A stretch of DNA of 64,000 nt from Batkoa obscura (lineage: Eukaryota; Entomophthoromycota; Entomophthoromycetes; Entomophthorales; Batkoaceae). Positions 1-10,445 of the stretch are shown here, one piece after another (within the stretch, counting starts at the first letter, position 1; each line of letters opens with the position of its first letter). The position numbers and the translations under genes are program-made. The notes beneath the pieces were generated by a model. The model worked only from the letters and a program-made list of their open reading frames with translations. It ran no database searches and had not been told where the DNA came from. Location of the stretch: assembly GCA_030770535.1 (NCBI GenBank), contig JASVEC010000018.1:806001-870000 (forward strand), read 5' to 3'.

Positions 1-2
1 TT

Positions 3-323
3 CAATCAAAGTTACCAGAGCTAGAGTCCTTATCCATGGATCAAATAGTAGAGCTTCAATTAAGTAAGCTTGAAATGATGGTATCTGGAGAATATAAGGA
101 GATAGCATTATTTGATGATAAGTTTGGTACTGATATTAATCCTCATCATGGCTTATCGTATAAAATTTGGACTCCATCAGATAGGAATATCTATCGATTT
201 TTCAAGGTTTATGAGAAACTTGAAAAAGAAAAACAAGTTAAAGTTTTAAATCGATTTAAAAGAATTATCACTGCTAAAGAAGATTACTTGGATAGAAGGG
301 CTAAATCAGATAAATTGATCTAA
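3..323 (+). CDS. 3' end of an unrecognised gene, cut by the window start
   Basis: The frame is open from base 3 and ends at a TAA at 321-323, giving 106 residues. A Met codon at 36 is internal, because the frame continues upstream off the window. The segment is soluble, charged and helix-prone, with a Lys/Arg-rich end (KRIITAKEDYLDRRAKSDK). No membrane segment or known motif is visible. I do not recognise the family. Most likely it is the last exon of a host gene; MITE copy 1 begins only about 50 bases after its stop. Confidence 0.5.
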   Translation, partial: QSKLPELESLSMDQIVELQLSKLEMMVSGEYKEIALFDDKFGTDINPHHGLSYKIWTPSDRNIYRFFKVYEKLEKEKQVKVLNRFKRIITAKEDYLDRRAKSDKLI

Positions 324-374
324 TTTTATTTTAATAAAAGCTTGCTTTTTAATTAACGTAATTTTGTAACACCA

Positions 375-477
375 TATAGGGATGTATTTTTTTATATAAA
401 GATTTATTAACAATCTTCTCACTCAAATAGCGCTTGAAAAGTGGGCAAAGTGATAAAGCCTAAAAAACACCACCATA
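375..477 (+). mobile_element. MITE copy 1, abutting the autonomous transposon
   Basis: A 103-bp member of the ~104-bp MITE family. The left end reads TATAGGGATGTATTTTT, the core holds ACTCAAATAGCGCTTGAAAA, and the right end reads AAAAAACACCACCATA. Its right end runs straight into the left inverted repeat of the transposon at 474-2948; the two share the bases CATATG. No clean target-site duplication is visible (CA on the left, TG on the right). Confidence 0.8.
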
Positions 478-788
478 TGGGGCTGTCCTAATTGGTTTCA
501 GAATCTACTTAGAAATTAATCCAAATTTAAAATTCCAAGTTTGTGTTCAATATAACGGTTAAATCTAAAAAGCCTAAAATTAAATGTCTCTATTTAAAAC
601 TTATTTTAATTGTTTCCTTTTCTTAAATAGCTAATTTTCCTAACTATATATTTTATGTTAGTTCTGTTAGATATTTAACAGATATATAATATATAACTAT
701 ATGATTATATAATTATATAAATACATAATTATATAAACATAGTTATTTGACTTTATTTGACTTTATTTTTTGTTGAAATAAAAATAAA

Positions 789-2492
789 ATGCAAACTTTC
801 ATAACTAAACTTCGAAATGGAATTTTTGAAAACTTCAATACAATAGGGAGGAGTACACAATATAAACATTGTAATTCATTTACATCAATTTTAAGAGCTA
901 CTTATAACAACCCAAGGTTTATGGAATTTTATAATAAAACAAAACAAAGAAAAGATATATTATCAAAGTTTACTATCGATAATAATAAACTTAATCAAGC
1001 AATGTATAAAATTAGTGCTTTAAGGGAAACAGGAAACAAAAGTCAGCAAGTAGCGTTATTATCGACTATAGCTTCAGTATATTCTTTTGATGAATGTAAG
1101 AGTTTTGGGTTTAATATAAATAGAAATCAATATGATTATTCAAAAACAAGTAATAATAATAAAATATCAACATTAAAACCTATTATTAAAAATACAAAAA
1201 AAATTAAAGATGACCAAATTGAAACTATCATACAATATTTACTAAATGATTCAACTATTTCATCAAGATTTAACAAAAAAAGTAACGATAGTAAATATTC
1301 ATCAGATAATATATATATATTAAATAAAAGTAGAAGAATGATATATAGTAAATATTTGAATGATCTAAGAGATAAAGCAGTAGCTAGGTCAACGTTCTTT
1401 AAATATATACCAACTAATTTCAAAAATCCAGCAAGAAAAACGGATCTATGTAATATATGTACCCAGTATACAGTTAGAAAAAAGTTATTTGAAAATAAAA
1501 TAAATACAGCAAAAAACAAAGCAGAGATACAAGAAATTTTCAACGAAGAAGAAAAATTATACAAATTACATAGATTCTGTGTTGATACTCAAAAAAACAC
1601 ATTTAATGAAACTATCAAAAAATTAAATAACAAAAGTTGTATAATAGTTTTAGATTTTAAACAAAATATGGAAATAGGGACAAGACCAGATTCAATAAAT
1701 CTAGATCATTATAATAAACAAGCTATATCAGTATTAGGTTTTGGTGTATTATATTTAAAAGATGATAAAACAATAGGCAAAGTTTACTTTGATTATTTAT
1801 CTGAAATATTGAATCATGATTCAGCATATGCAGGAGATTGTTTAATCGATTTGATCTCTACAGAGCTTCTATTTAAAAAGTTTACAAAAATTAATATATG
1901 GGCAGATACAGGAAATCATTTTAGATCCCAAGAGTTTCTACACTATATGTTCAAACAAATTCATAAAATAAATAGTAGTTTGAATGTTAATCTTAATTTT
2001 TTTGCTGAGCATCATGGAAAAAGTATAGTTGATGGACATTTTGGAAACCTTTCAAAATGGAAAAGTAGTTTTGAAGCGTTAGGTAAAATAGAAGATATCG
2101 ATCAATTAATTTCAAGATTTGAGGCTTTTATTTGTGAGCATAATAAAATCAATAACTCGACTGTTAATAATGGGAAAACAGATATAATTTTTAAAAAGTA
2201 TAAAAGAAACAAAAATAAAAAAAGAATAATAGAGATGCAGGGCATTAAGAAGTATTTACATTTTATTAAACATAATAATAAACTACATTGTTATCCAGTA
2301 TCTGATACATCAAAAAAAAGCGATATAGTCCCAATTAAAGTTATAGAGTCTATAGAAAACAGAAAAATTAAAAGATCGATCCCAGCTTACCTTACGAAGA
2401 TAACAGAGAATTTCAAAATTTCGATATTTACTAAGCAAGTAAGTAGTTTGTTGAATGATAGAAATAGATTGTTAAATGTTAGGATTACTTAA
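789..2492 (+). CDS. Intact DDE-type transposase of the 474-2948 element
   Basis: A 567-residue intronless protein. A Cys/His cluster (CNIC near 222-225, HRFC near 259-262) precedes the catalytic region and looks like a zinc-binding knuckle. Candidate catalytic residues are Asp289 in VLDFKQN, Asp373 in IWADTGNHF, and a third motif HHGKSIVDGHFG with His408/His409 and Asp415. This order (DFK.N, then D, then HGK..DG) recalls large uncharacterised animal and fungal transposase-derived families, but I cannot assign the superfamily. The frame is unbroken and the inverted repeats are preserved, so the copy may be recent or still functional. The poly-AT leader (660-780) has no recognisable promoter. 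Confidence 0.75.
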   Translation: MQTFITKLRNGIFENFNTIGRSTQYKHCNSFTSILRATYNNPRFMEFYNKTKQRKDILSKFTIDNNKLNQAMYKISALRETGNKSQQVALLSTIASVYSFDECKSFGFNINRNQYDYSKTSNNNKISTLKPIIKNTKKIKDDQIETIIQYLLNDSTISSRFNKKSNDSKYSSDNIYILNKSRRMIYSKYLNDLRDKAVARSTFFKYIPTNFKNPARKTDLCNICTQYTVRKKLFENKINTAKNKAEIQEIFNEEEKLYKLHRFCVDTQKNTFNETIKKLNNKSCIIVLDFKQNMEIGTRPDSINLDHYNKQAISVLGFGVLYLKDDKTIGKVYFDYLSEILNHDSAYAGDCLIDLISTELLFKKFTKINIWADTGNHFRSQEFLHYMFKQIHKINSSLNVNLNFFAEHHGKSIVDGHFGNLSKWKSSFEALGKIEDIDQLISRFEAFICEHNKINNSTVNNGKTDIIFKKYKRNKNKKRIIEMQGIKKYLHFIKHNNKLHCYPVSDTSKKSDIVPIKVIESIENRKIKRSIPAYLTKITENFKISIFTKQVSSLLNDRNRLLNVRIT

Positions 2493-2503
2493 GTTATTAA
2501 TAG

Positions 2504-2638
2504 CTAAGTTAATAAATACTCAAAGAACAAGTAACTGTAATAATATGTAAAAACTACTATTACTTGTACTATATAGGGATGGTTAATTATAGTTTTGGGG
2601 CTGACCATTCCCTCCCATGCAGCTATTTATTAACTTGG
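2504..2638. repeat. Nested inverted repeats forming a possible three-way junction
   Basis: Just after the transposase stop, AAGTTAATAAATA (2506-2518) pairs with TATTTATTAACTT (2624-2636). Inside lie two smaller hairpins: ACAAGTAA (2527-2534) with TTACTTGT (2560-2567), and GGGATGGT (2576-2583) with ACCATTCCC (2604-2612, one bulge). Folded together they give an outer stem with two arms. It could be a nested MITE, a 3'UTR structure or a subterminal transposase-binding region. Confidence 0.5.
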
Positions 2639-2948
2639 CAATATATTAATAATGTAATTATAACATTAAAATAGTTTATTTATTTGATAATAAATCTACA
2701 ACGTTGGTTATAAAGCAGTTGATAGTAAATATTTCTCAATTAAGCTTTATAAGAACATGTATTTAAGATCTAGTAGAAATTCAAGTAACTTACAGTATGA
2801 GCTATAATAGAATGATTTAGAACTGTGTTTGGGTACTTTTGTTTTAATAAAAGATGTGATTTTATAGAATTTTAAGCGAAGTTTTTAAAATACAAAATTT
2901 TTCAAAAATTGGATAAAATAATGAAACTAATTCAGACAACCCCATATG

Positions 2949-4350
2949 TTTCTATTTTTAATGTTTCATTTGAATTCAAATTATAAAATATATAATTGAT
3001 TTATGTAAGTCCAAAAACTTAGTTAAAAGCAAATATCCTTTCTTGAAAAGCCCGTACCTGGAGCAATGTTTTTCTAATAACTAACAGTTATCAAGGATAT
3101 TTCTAGAAGAGAATAGGTAGTTAGATTAAAACAAAGGCAAGTTATTCACATTAGTTAACATGGATGGACCAAATAAGCCACCATCTAGAAGTTCTATCAC
3201 AGCTTTCGAATGACTCAGTTTAAAATGGGCAAAAAAAACTTTTTTGACAGATAAGCTTTACATTTAGACAAAATGTGGGAACTCTGGATCAAATTTTGAC
3301 TTAAAGATTAATTTACAGTATTATTTATCAGTGATTCAGATAGCTAAGGCGGACTAAAGGCTTTTTGAAGCTTAGATAAAGTTTAAAATTACAAAAGTTA
3401 CATGGTGATTCTAAAACAAATAAAAATAGACATTTCTTATAGTGCTTATCTTTATAAAAAAAGTATAATAAATCAATACTGTAAAAACAGTTAATTTGTA
3501 CTTATTTATGAATGCGTTTTTTTAGGATATAAAAAGCCATCTGGTTTAATATCATTGAGTTGTTTCTAATTCATTTTTCATTAATGCCAATTTTTTGAAT
3601 TATACATAAAGTTAATAGCTATTTATTGAAAAATAATATAAACAAAACAGTAAACAGCAATTGGCCACTTTTTTGTGTAAACAAATTCATACTAGTTTTG
3701 TTTATTAATTTAAATTAAATAGTTTCATTTCGTTGTTATTTTATAATATCAAAAAAAATAGTATTAAATTAAAAGAGTGAAAAATCGTAATTCTAGTCTC
3801 TAATATCTACAAACAAGCTAGTTTAATTATACATTGTAATATCCTTCTTTTAAAAAGGATAGGATAGTTAGAACAATTGTAAAAATAACAGCAAGAAATT
3901 GTAAAAGTTGTTGCACACCCTTTTATTTCATTTGACCTGAGTTAAAAGTTAAAATTAGTTTAATTAAGAAATAAAGTTAAATCAAATAGGATTATAATAT
4001 AAGAATAAGGGAGCATCAAATGGAGATGGAGATGTTGGGGTGGAGAGCAAATAAGAGATTGAAGATAATTAGGTAGAAATTTATAGCTAATTCATTGGTA
4101 AATTCAAATTCAATCAAGAATTTCCAAGAAATCGTGTTCTTAAATGAGTAGTAAAAATCATCAATAGGTTAAATTAGTCAAAGTTTGGATAATAAAATAA
4201 AAGCGTTACTATAAAAAATTCGAGTTTATTGTTTATTGTTTATTTTTTATTTTTTATTTTTGTTGTAATTATTAATTGATAGTTTCGTTTTGTGTATTAT
4301 TATAGTCAAAGACAGAGATTGTTTGTGTATTAATATAAGTTATAAGAGAG
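2949..4350. other. Intergenic region, no gene recognised
   Basis: About 1.4 kb of AT-rich sequence between the transposon and the ubiquitin protease gene. Stops are dense in all frames. T/A runs at 4220-4270 probably belong to the promoter region of the following gene. I see no RNA gene or repeat copy here. Confidence 0.6.
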
Positions 4351-5953
4351 ATGGACGAATACCAGGAGAAAATCAAGCTACCATTTAGTTTAAAAAAGTT
4401 TAAAAAAATATTTTCAAAGGAGACAAAATCTTCAATGGAAGACGTTAAGCATAAAAAAAAGGTGATGTTAAATCCAATGGAATATAAAAATCAATTAGTA
4501 CAAAGTAAGCCTTTCTGATTTTTGCAACTACTCTCATTTACTAATTTTTTCTTAGTTGTTAATATCTTAAAACAGCAAGGTATTCTACGGTCTCAATGTG
4601 ACATTGAGCATTATTTTAAATTATGTAATTATGATGTATATGAAACTACTCAATATCTTACTTGTTTAGCTTTAGCTGAAGTGGGTATTTTAGTTTCTGT
4701 TAATGAGACCAATCAATTATTAGGTGTTGAAAACGCTGCTGGTACTAGTTGTTATATTGGTAAATTTTGACTTTATTTTTATATAAATATGTATATTGAT
4801 TAAATTAGATACTATATTATTCGCTATGTATTCGCATGAAACGACATTCGATTGCTTATTACAAAGCAAAAAACTGCAGGATAAATTAAGTGAATCTTTA
4901 CAAACCTTATGTCGATTTTTTGTCAATTTGCTGAGAAGCAATTTACTAGTAAGAGCCGAAATTGTAGAAAGTATACGCAAAAAATTAATTGAGTGTGGAT
5001 GGGGTACCAACAAGTATAGCCAAGAAGATGCCGGTGAATTCTTTTTATTTTTATGTAACCTGTTCCAGTTACCATATTTACCTTTCAATTTACAACTGAT
5101 TCATGGTGCTAAATTGGACCCGAAGTTAGACACTAAATTAATTGAAGATCGTATTTTGCCCCTTTCATTACCAGAGTTAAATCCTAATAATAGTACAAAA
5201 AGGTTTATTACTATTGAAGATTTGCTACTGGATTATTTTTATTCAAATAAAATTAGTGGATTAAGAAGGAGCATTGAGATTAACCCTAATGAAGAAAAAG
5301 CAGCTATAACTGATGCCTGGTCTGTATTAAAATTGCTGCCATTTTATACATCAAAAAATGAGTTGAGTAACATTAACATTTTAAAAGAAAGTGAATTAAA
5401 TGAACCAGATTTAATTTTACCGTTGATGATTAAAAGATACAAAAAGGAGTTTAATAAGAACCATCATCTTGATGATATAAAAAGAGATAACCGAGGTGTT
5501 ACATTAAGTTGTGATATTAATTTCAATAACTTTATCAAAAAAATGGATTCAGCAATTGAAGATAAAAGTAAAAATGAATACCGATTAGAACTGAAATCCG
5601 TAATATGCCATATTGGGACAACTTTACAATCTGGACATTATATTGTATTTGTTAAAGATTCCAATACAAATGATTGGGTACAGATGGATGATTTGAAAAA
5701 TGAAAAAGTACAAAGGTATTCGTCAGTCAAACAGGCTACTCAAGCTTTTGAAATCATGGCCAGAAATTCATATATTTTGTTTTATAAACTAAAAGTTATC
5801 AACCATTCATCTAATAGTAATAACAATACAAATTTTAATCGATTGCGTTCAAATACGGCTATGTCTATGGATGCTAAACTAGCTAGAAATATGCAAGCCT
5901 TAGAATTTATTGAAAGGGATTCTTATAAAGATAAATCTTGCGCTATGCAATAA
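4351..5953 (+). CDS. Ubiquitin-specific protease (USP/UCH family, CYLD-like Cys box)
   Basis: Three exons (4351-4504, 4556-4759, 4809-5953) encode 500 residues. The protein would cleave ubiquitin from substrates. The Cys box GTSCYID with TILFAMYSHETTF spans intron 2; SCY.D..LF resembles CYLD-type USPs rather than the usual GNTCY. QEDAGEFFLFL is the second USP motif. The His box is SGHYIVFVK, followed by WVQMDD, so Cys, His and Asp are all present. The segment before the Cys box (CDIEHYFKLCNYDVYETTQYL region) resembles a UBA-like helix bundle. The domain is short, and a low-complexity Asn stretch follows it. The substrate is not predictable. It converges on YAE1, with 66 bases between the stops. 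Confidence 0.88.
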
Positions 5954-6019
5954 AGTAGTATACGATATTTAAATCTCATCTTATTAATAGTAATAAAATA
6001 TATGAAAAATGATATTTAT

Positions 6020-6724
6020 TTATTTTAGATTAGATAGTGAGGTTTCTAAATCTATAATCAAGTCATTATATATTTGCCCAAATTTTGTATTATTATCATT
6101 GCTTTTATCTATAAATGATAATAAATCGTTGCCATCATAGTTGTCCATCTTATCACCATCACCAATGCTATTGTTATGAATAGACGATTGATTTTTTAAA
6201 AATTCTTTATCTAATAATTGATCAATGTTTAATAATTTACTTTTGAATGCTATTTTTTTTAGCAGTTTTAAATTTTTTTGATCCTTATTATCCATAGCAG
6301 TAGTACTATCATCACATATAATTGTATTATCGTCGGTGTCAATTCCCTGAGCGTCGATTTTCTTTTTAGCAACCATTTCTTTTAGCAACCTAAATAAAAA
6401 TAAATAAAAATAAATAAAAATTTATAGATACAATTGAGTTCCATTTACCAACTTATACCATATACGTTACCAATTCGAGAGCCAATTTGAATGCCTTCTT
6501 TGAATCCAAGGTCAAATCCTTCTTGGTTATACTTGGTCTTATTATTAATAATACCTTCTCGAATTCCCAACTAAAAATCACTTTTACTAAATAAATTAAA
6601 GTTATTGTCTAGTTATCTTAATTACATTGTTAAATTTTAATTGCAAATTTTTTGCTTCATTCGAATGAATCCTCTTTTCATATTCAACTTCATTTACATC
6701 GTCTTCCCATATATCTTCATCCAT
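6020..6724 (-). CDS. YAE1: YAE1-like Fe-S assembly adaptor
   Basis: Three exons on the minus strand (6724-6626, 6570-6449, 6389-6020) give 196 residues. The N-terminus MDEDIWEDD matches the Yae1 DIW motif. The spliced core LGIREGI...QEGFDLGF.EGI..GSRIG..YGI is the deca-GX3 repeat that defines the family. In yeast Yae1 works with Lto1 to place an Fe-S cluster on the ABC protein Rli1/ABCE1. The C-terminal ~120 residues are acidic and of low complexity, longer than usual. Exon 2 carries the whole GX3 block, and reading through either intron destroys it, which supports the splicing. Intron 2 contains three TAAATAAAAA repeats. Confidence 0.85.
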
Positions 6725-8081
6725 TTTATAAAAAATGAAAATAACTTTAGAAAAAGTTATTACTAATATATTAATCAACCAATTAAAGCTCATTTCAAGA
6801 GCAAAATTAATTTAACAGAATATTAATATCTTTGATCTTCCTAAAATAACCAAGCATCATTAAGCAAAATCAGAACGTGTTAATAGAAATAGTATTCGAA
6901 AGTATTAAAAGCTTTTATTAAAGTCTAAAAACAAAAATAAGTGATATTTGTACAAAGGAACTACTTTATACTCATTTTATGATGATTTGTTTATAATAAA
7001 TATTTATATTTATATTTGAATCAAGCTATTAATTGTAAAATTTAGTAAAAAATGTGCGGAGACTGCGTGAATAACTAGTTGAATAGTTAAAATCAGTGAT
7101 GAAATAACTTATTACTTTAGCTATTTCAGTTAATGAGCCTTAGATTCTACTTTGATTATTTATATTTTTATATTCCTTATAATCTATTTTTAAGGTAGTC
7201 TTTTAGGCTAAAGCATTTAGTTTAATAAGCTAATATCATATCTTTCAATACTCTTATTTTATATATAAAAAAGTCATATTCTCAAAAGTCATTTCATTGA
7301 GGTAAAATTAAATATTCTTATTTAATAGAGATAAAAGGAATTTAAAGGGGAGAACTAGTTTTAAAAATAACAGATTATCCATGCTATTAAACAGAATCCA
7401 TGTACAATAAAGTGAAGATGCTCGTCTGCTTCTTCGCCTATAATTACCCATAGATGCTCTACCTTACACTTAAAATTTAACCATTAGCTAAAATCCTCAT
7501 CCTTATTTTCATCACAAGTGTGTTCTCTTATAATAAACCTTATAATACCGTTTTTACAAGTCTTATTTATCAGCAATAAAAATTAATCCAAGCTTAAGTC
7601 TAAACTTTTTAAATATCATTGGGAGATAAATTGTAACTATTAAACCCTATAAAAATCCCTTCCTCATCTCAAATAGAGCCACATGTATCTTTCGCTATCC
7701 TTTCTTTCATGTTGCTCGTTTTCATTTTTATAAAGATTACATGATAGTATTCAAGTCTATGTTCCATTTTGGCTAATACTATACAAACGCTCTCGTTTTT
7801 GATTTCACTTTTACTTGACATTTTTTTGTGGCGAGAATATTATTGGTTGAAAACTCAATAAAAATGAAGTTTTTAAACATGATTTATCAGTTAGCAATGA
7901 TGATAAAAAAGTTAAATTATTTTATCGTGAGGCACTAACAGTATTTAAAAAGCATGTGGCAATGATCTATAGCCATTATAATCAAAAGAACAATAAAAAA
8001 TAGACAAACTATAAAAAGGAATAGTTATAAATGAGAGAGTTTTTTGTTTATTGAAAATAGAAGATAGAATTAATAGATAGG
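6725..8081. other. Intergenic region with possible decayed coding fragments
   Basis: No complete gene is seen. On the minus strand an ATG at about 7820 opens roughly 50 codons (start MSSKSEIKNESV) before a stop. On the plus strand a ~50-codon frame ending at 8008 (EVFKHDLSVSNDDKKVKLFY) has coding-like composition but no start or clear splice context. Both may be remnants of lost genes or chance frames. Confidence 0.4.
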
Positions 8082-9181
8082 ATGAAGTTGATAAATAAAC
8101 TATTCTATATTTTATGTTTCATTATTTTTTTTTGTTGTTGCTTTTTGGTAAGGTGTTTACCAACTATCTATCATCATTTATTAACAATTTATAGTACTAT
8201 AATTCTACTTTGAATGTTTTAAAAAACGAACTGGAGGTAGCTACTAAAAATCTCACTATAACACATATTAAGTCATTAACACCATTAATTAGTATGAAAT
8301 GAACCCGAATAATCTTAATGAATTGAATTATATTGATATACTTCAATTAAAGATCCAACAAATAATAGATGAAATTAATTTAATCAATACTGATGCAACA
8401 ACTAAAGATACTGACTTAATGGAAAATTCGAAACTACTGTTTCAAAGTATAAGTATAATTACAGTATCAGAAATAGGAGACAAGACATTTATTATAATCA
8501 TTTTGTTAAGTATCCAGCATAACCCTATACTTATATTTTCTGCTAGCTTTCTAGCATTATTTTTAATGAGCTTATTATCTAGTTTTTTAAGTAATATCTT
8601 CCAATTTATTATCGATATCAACTACATACATTTAATTGCTACTATTTTGTTTTTTATCTTTTCAATTCAGTTGTTCTATGAATATTATAAATTTCAAGAC
8701 AACGAACATCAGCTTGAAATTAGCAAAATTAAAATGGAAGTGAAACAAAATAATGAGTTAGCTTGTAATAACAACAATGATAGTCAATTCTGCAACTCAT
8801 TGTCTATCTTTTTAAATACATTTTTATTAATATTTATTGCTGAATGGGGCGATCGCTCTCAATTTACAACTATAACCTTGGCCGCTGTTGGGGTAAGTTT
8901 AAGCTTCGTTAATTTCAACTATTACATTAAACTTACAAATTATAGAATTTTTACTGGGTAACCTTTGGTGTTGTTTTAGGTCATTTTATTACCACTTTGT
9001 TAGCCATTATTGGTGGAAATTATTTGGCTACTAAAATATCAGTTAAAAAAAGTAAGCTGCTTATTTAGTTTTAAGTCATGTTTGTTTATTTATATTATTA
9101 GTTACTTTTCTATCTGGTCTCCTCTTTTTAATTTTTAGTGTCGTTTATTTAGTGGAAACTGTCCAATATTTTATTAAATAA
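8082..9181 (+). CDS. GDT1: GDT1/TMEM165-family Mn2+/Ca2+ transporter (UPF0016)
   Basis: Five exons (8082-8147, 8195-8236, 8293-8892, 8946-9051, 9102-9181) give 297 residues. Exon 1 encodes a hydrophobic signal peptide (MKLINKLFYILCF). Exon 2 is a 42-nt micro-exon; both junctions are phase 0. The two family signature motifs are SEIGDKTF (E96, D99 region) and AEWGDRSQ (E220, D223 region), each in a transmembrane helix and expected to line the cation path. The spliced stretch NFYWVTFGVVLGH follows the second motif as in yeast Gdt1. The protein should sit in Golgi membranes, supplying Mn2+ for glycosylation and exchanging Ca2+ for protons. The alternative start at 8299 would lose the signal peptide. 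An out-of-frame ATG at 8294 lies in the coding exon. Confidence 0.88.
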
Positions 9182-10445
9182 ATTACTATACAATCTATTG
9201 AGCTTTTGCGTGTTTTTTAGTATAACCTTAATAAAAAAATTATAATAGCTTTAAAATACAATAACTACAAGATCAGATTAAAATTATTAACATGGGTTTA
9301 TATTTGGTTATGATCCTTTGTTGTAGTTATGATTTTTTAAAAAAGATATTTTACGACTCAATAACAAAAATTTTATTAATTTTTTTCAAAATTTGTCTAC
9401 TTTTACAAAGTAATTTTAAATATTTAAAAAATCATATATAAAAAGTACGGGGATATTTTTTTGGCTTGATCACTTTTTCTATCTTTTAAGCACTATTTCA
9501 GTGGAGAAATTATTAGTAAAATTCTTAAACACAAAAATATATCCCTATATAGTAAACGTCTTATTTCTGAGTTATTTTTATTGTTGCTGAAACAATATTT
9601 TTTAAAAGCAATTATATGTGATAATAGCCTCGTGCTTTATCAATAGAATAAAATAAATTCAATTTATAATTGTTTTATTTGAGTATTTTTAGAACCTTAA
9701 GCAAAAAAGTCAAACATGACCTTCTGGAACCTCATTCTTTTCTCCTTAAACTATCTAGCTTTAATTTTATAGTAACTGGGGCTTAATACTGACAAAAAAC
9801 ATAAGCTTTCCAAGATTTCTTCCTTTTTCTCGAATCCTTTTCAATCGAGACTAGTCTTTAGTCAATTGATTCATTCTACATGAAATTATCATTTTAAAAC
9901 ACTTCTGCATCAGTAGCGACCATATCCTCCTTGTTTCGTCTTTGAGGGAGTTTAGATGTAAAAGGACCTCTGGTTACCATAATCACCTTTTCATGCTCCG
10001 AAGAAAGATCCTTAACTTTCAAGCACATAGTTTCAGTCTAACCTCATTCACCTCTTTCCATTATTTATCCCACCTTATCTACTTTTCGTCTACCTTTGTT
10101 TTTTTTACTTTCGTAAAACGTTAGAGTATAAAAAATAGTTGAGATTAAATAATCATTTAGACACATAAGATTTTTAAAATGGTATGCAAATACGAAAGAA
10201 GCAATATGTATATTAAATTAATTAAATCATAAATTCTCTTAAATTCTCTTAAATCTTTAAATAAAATGATTCATTTATTTTTTTGATAGTTAAAACCACA
10301 AATGCAACTAAAATCCATTAAATTACATTTAATTTTAGTTACCAATCTTCATCCAACTACCCTACTTAAAATAAATTATAGTTTATTTAAACGCATAATT
10401 AGAGGTAAATACAATTCTTATAAAGCTTTTAGCTACATAATTTGA
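9182..10445. other. Intergenic region with one MITE
   Basis: It holds MITE copy 2. At 9257-9340 an imperfect inverted repeat (ATAACTACAA with TTGTAGTTAT) lies in the likely 3'UTR of GDT1. The rest shows no coding signal beyond short chance frames. It is shared between the 3' sides of GDT1 and the PPZ phosphatase. Confidence 0.55.
9446..9549 (-). mobile_element. MITE copy 2
   Basis: A 104-bp member in minus orientation. It starts TACGGGGATATTTTTTTGGC, has the reversed core AAGCACTATTTCAGTGGAG and ends ATATATCCCTATA. The ends and the core are both recognisable against copy 10. Confidence 0.78.

Larger units (their letters stand above)
474..2948 (+). mobile_element. Complete DDE-type DNA transposon with terminal inverted repeats
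   Basis: A 2.5-kb element bounded by imperfect 26-bp inverted repeats at 474-499 and 2923-2948. Both start CATATGGGG when read inward, and I count 22 of 26 positions matching. A single uninterrupted transposase gene lies between them. The right terminal ~45 bases also resemble the right half of the MITE family (AAAATAATGAAAC ... CCCCATAT). No direct target-site duplication is obvious, and the left flank is occupied by MITE copy 1. A decayed relative lies at about 20.6-21.2 kb. The superfamily is not certain. The MITE copies suggest TA or TATA targets. Confidence 0.82.

Noticed and set aside
1136-1564. A 142-codon minus-strand frame within the transposase gene
   Set aside because: It is the antisense of the transposase reading frame and has no domain of its own.
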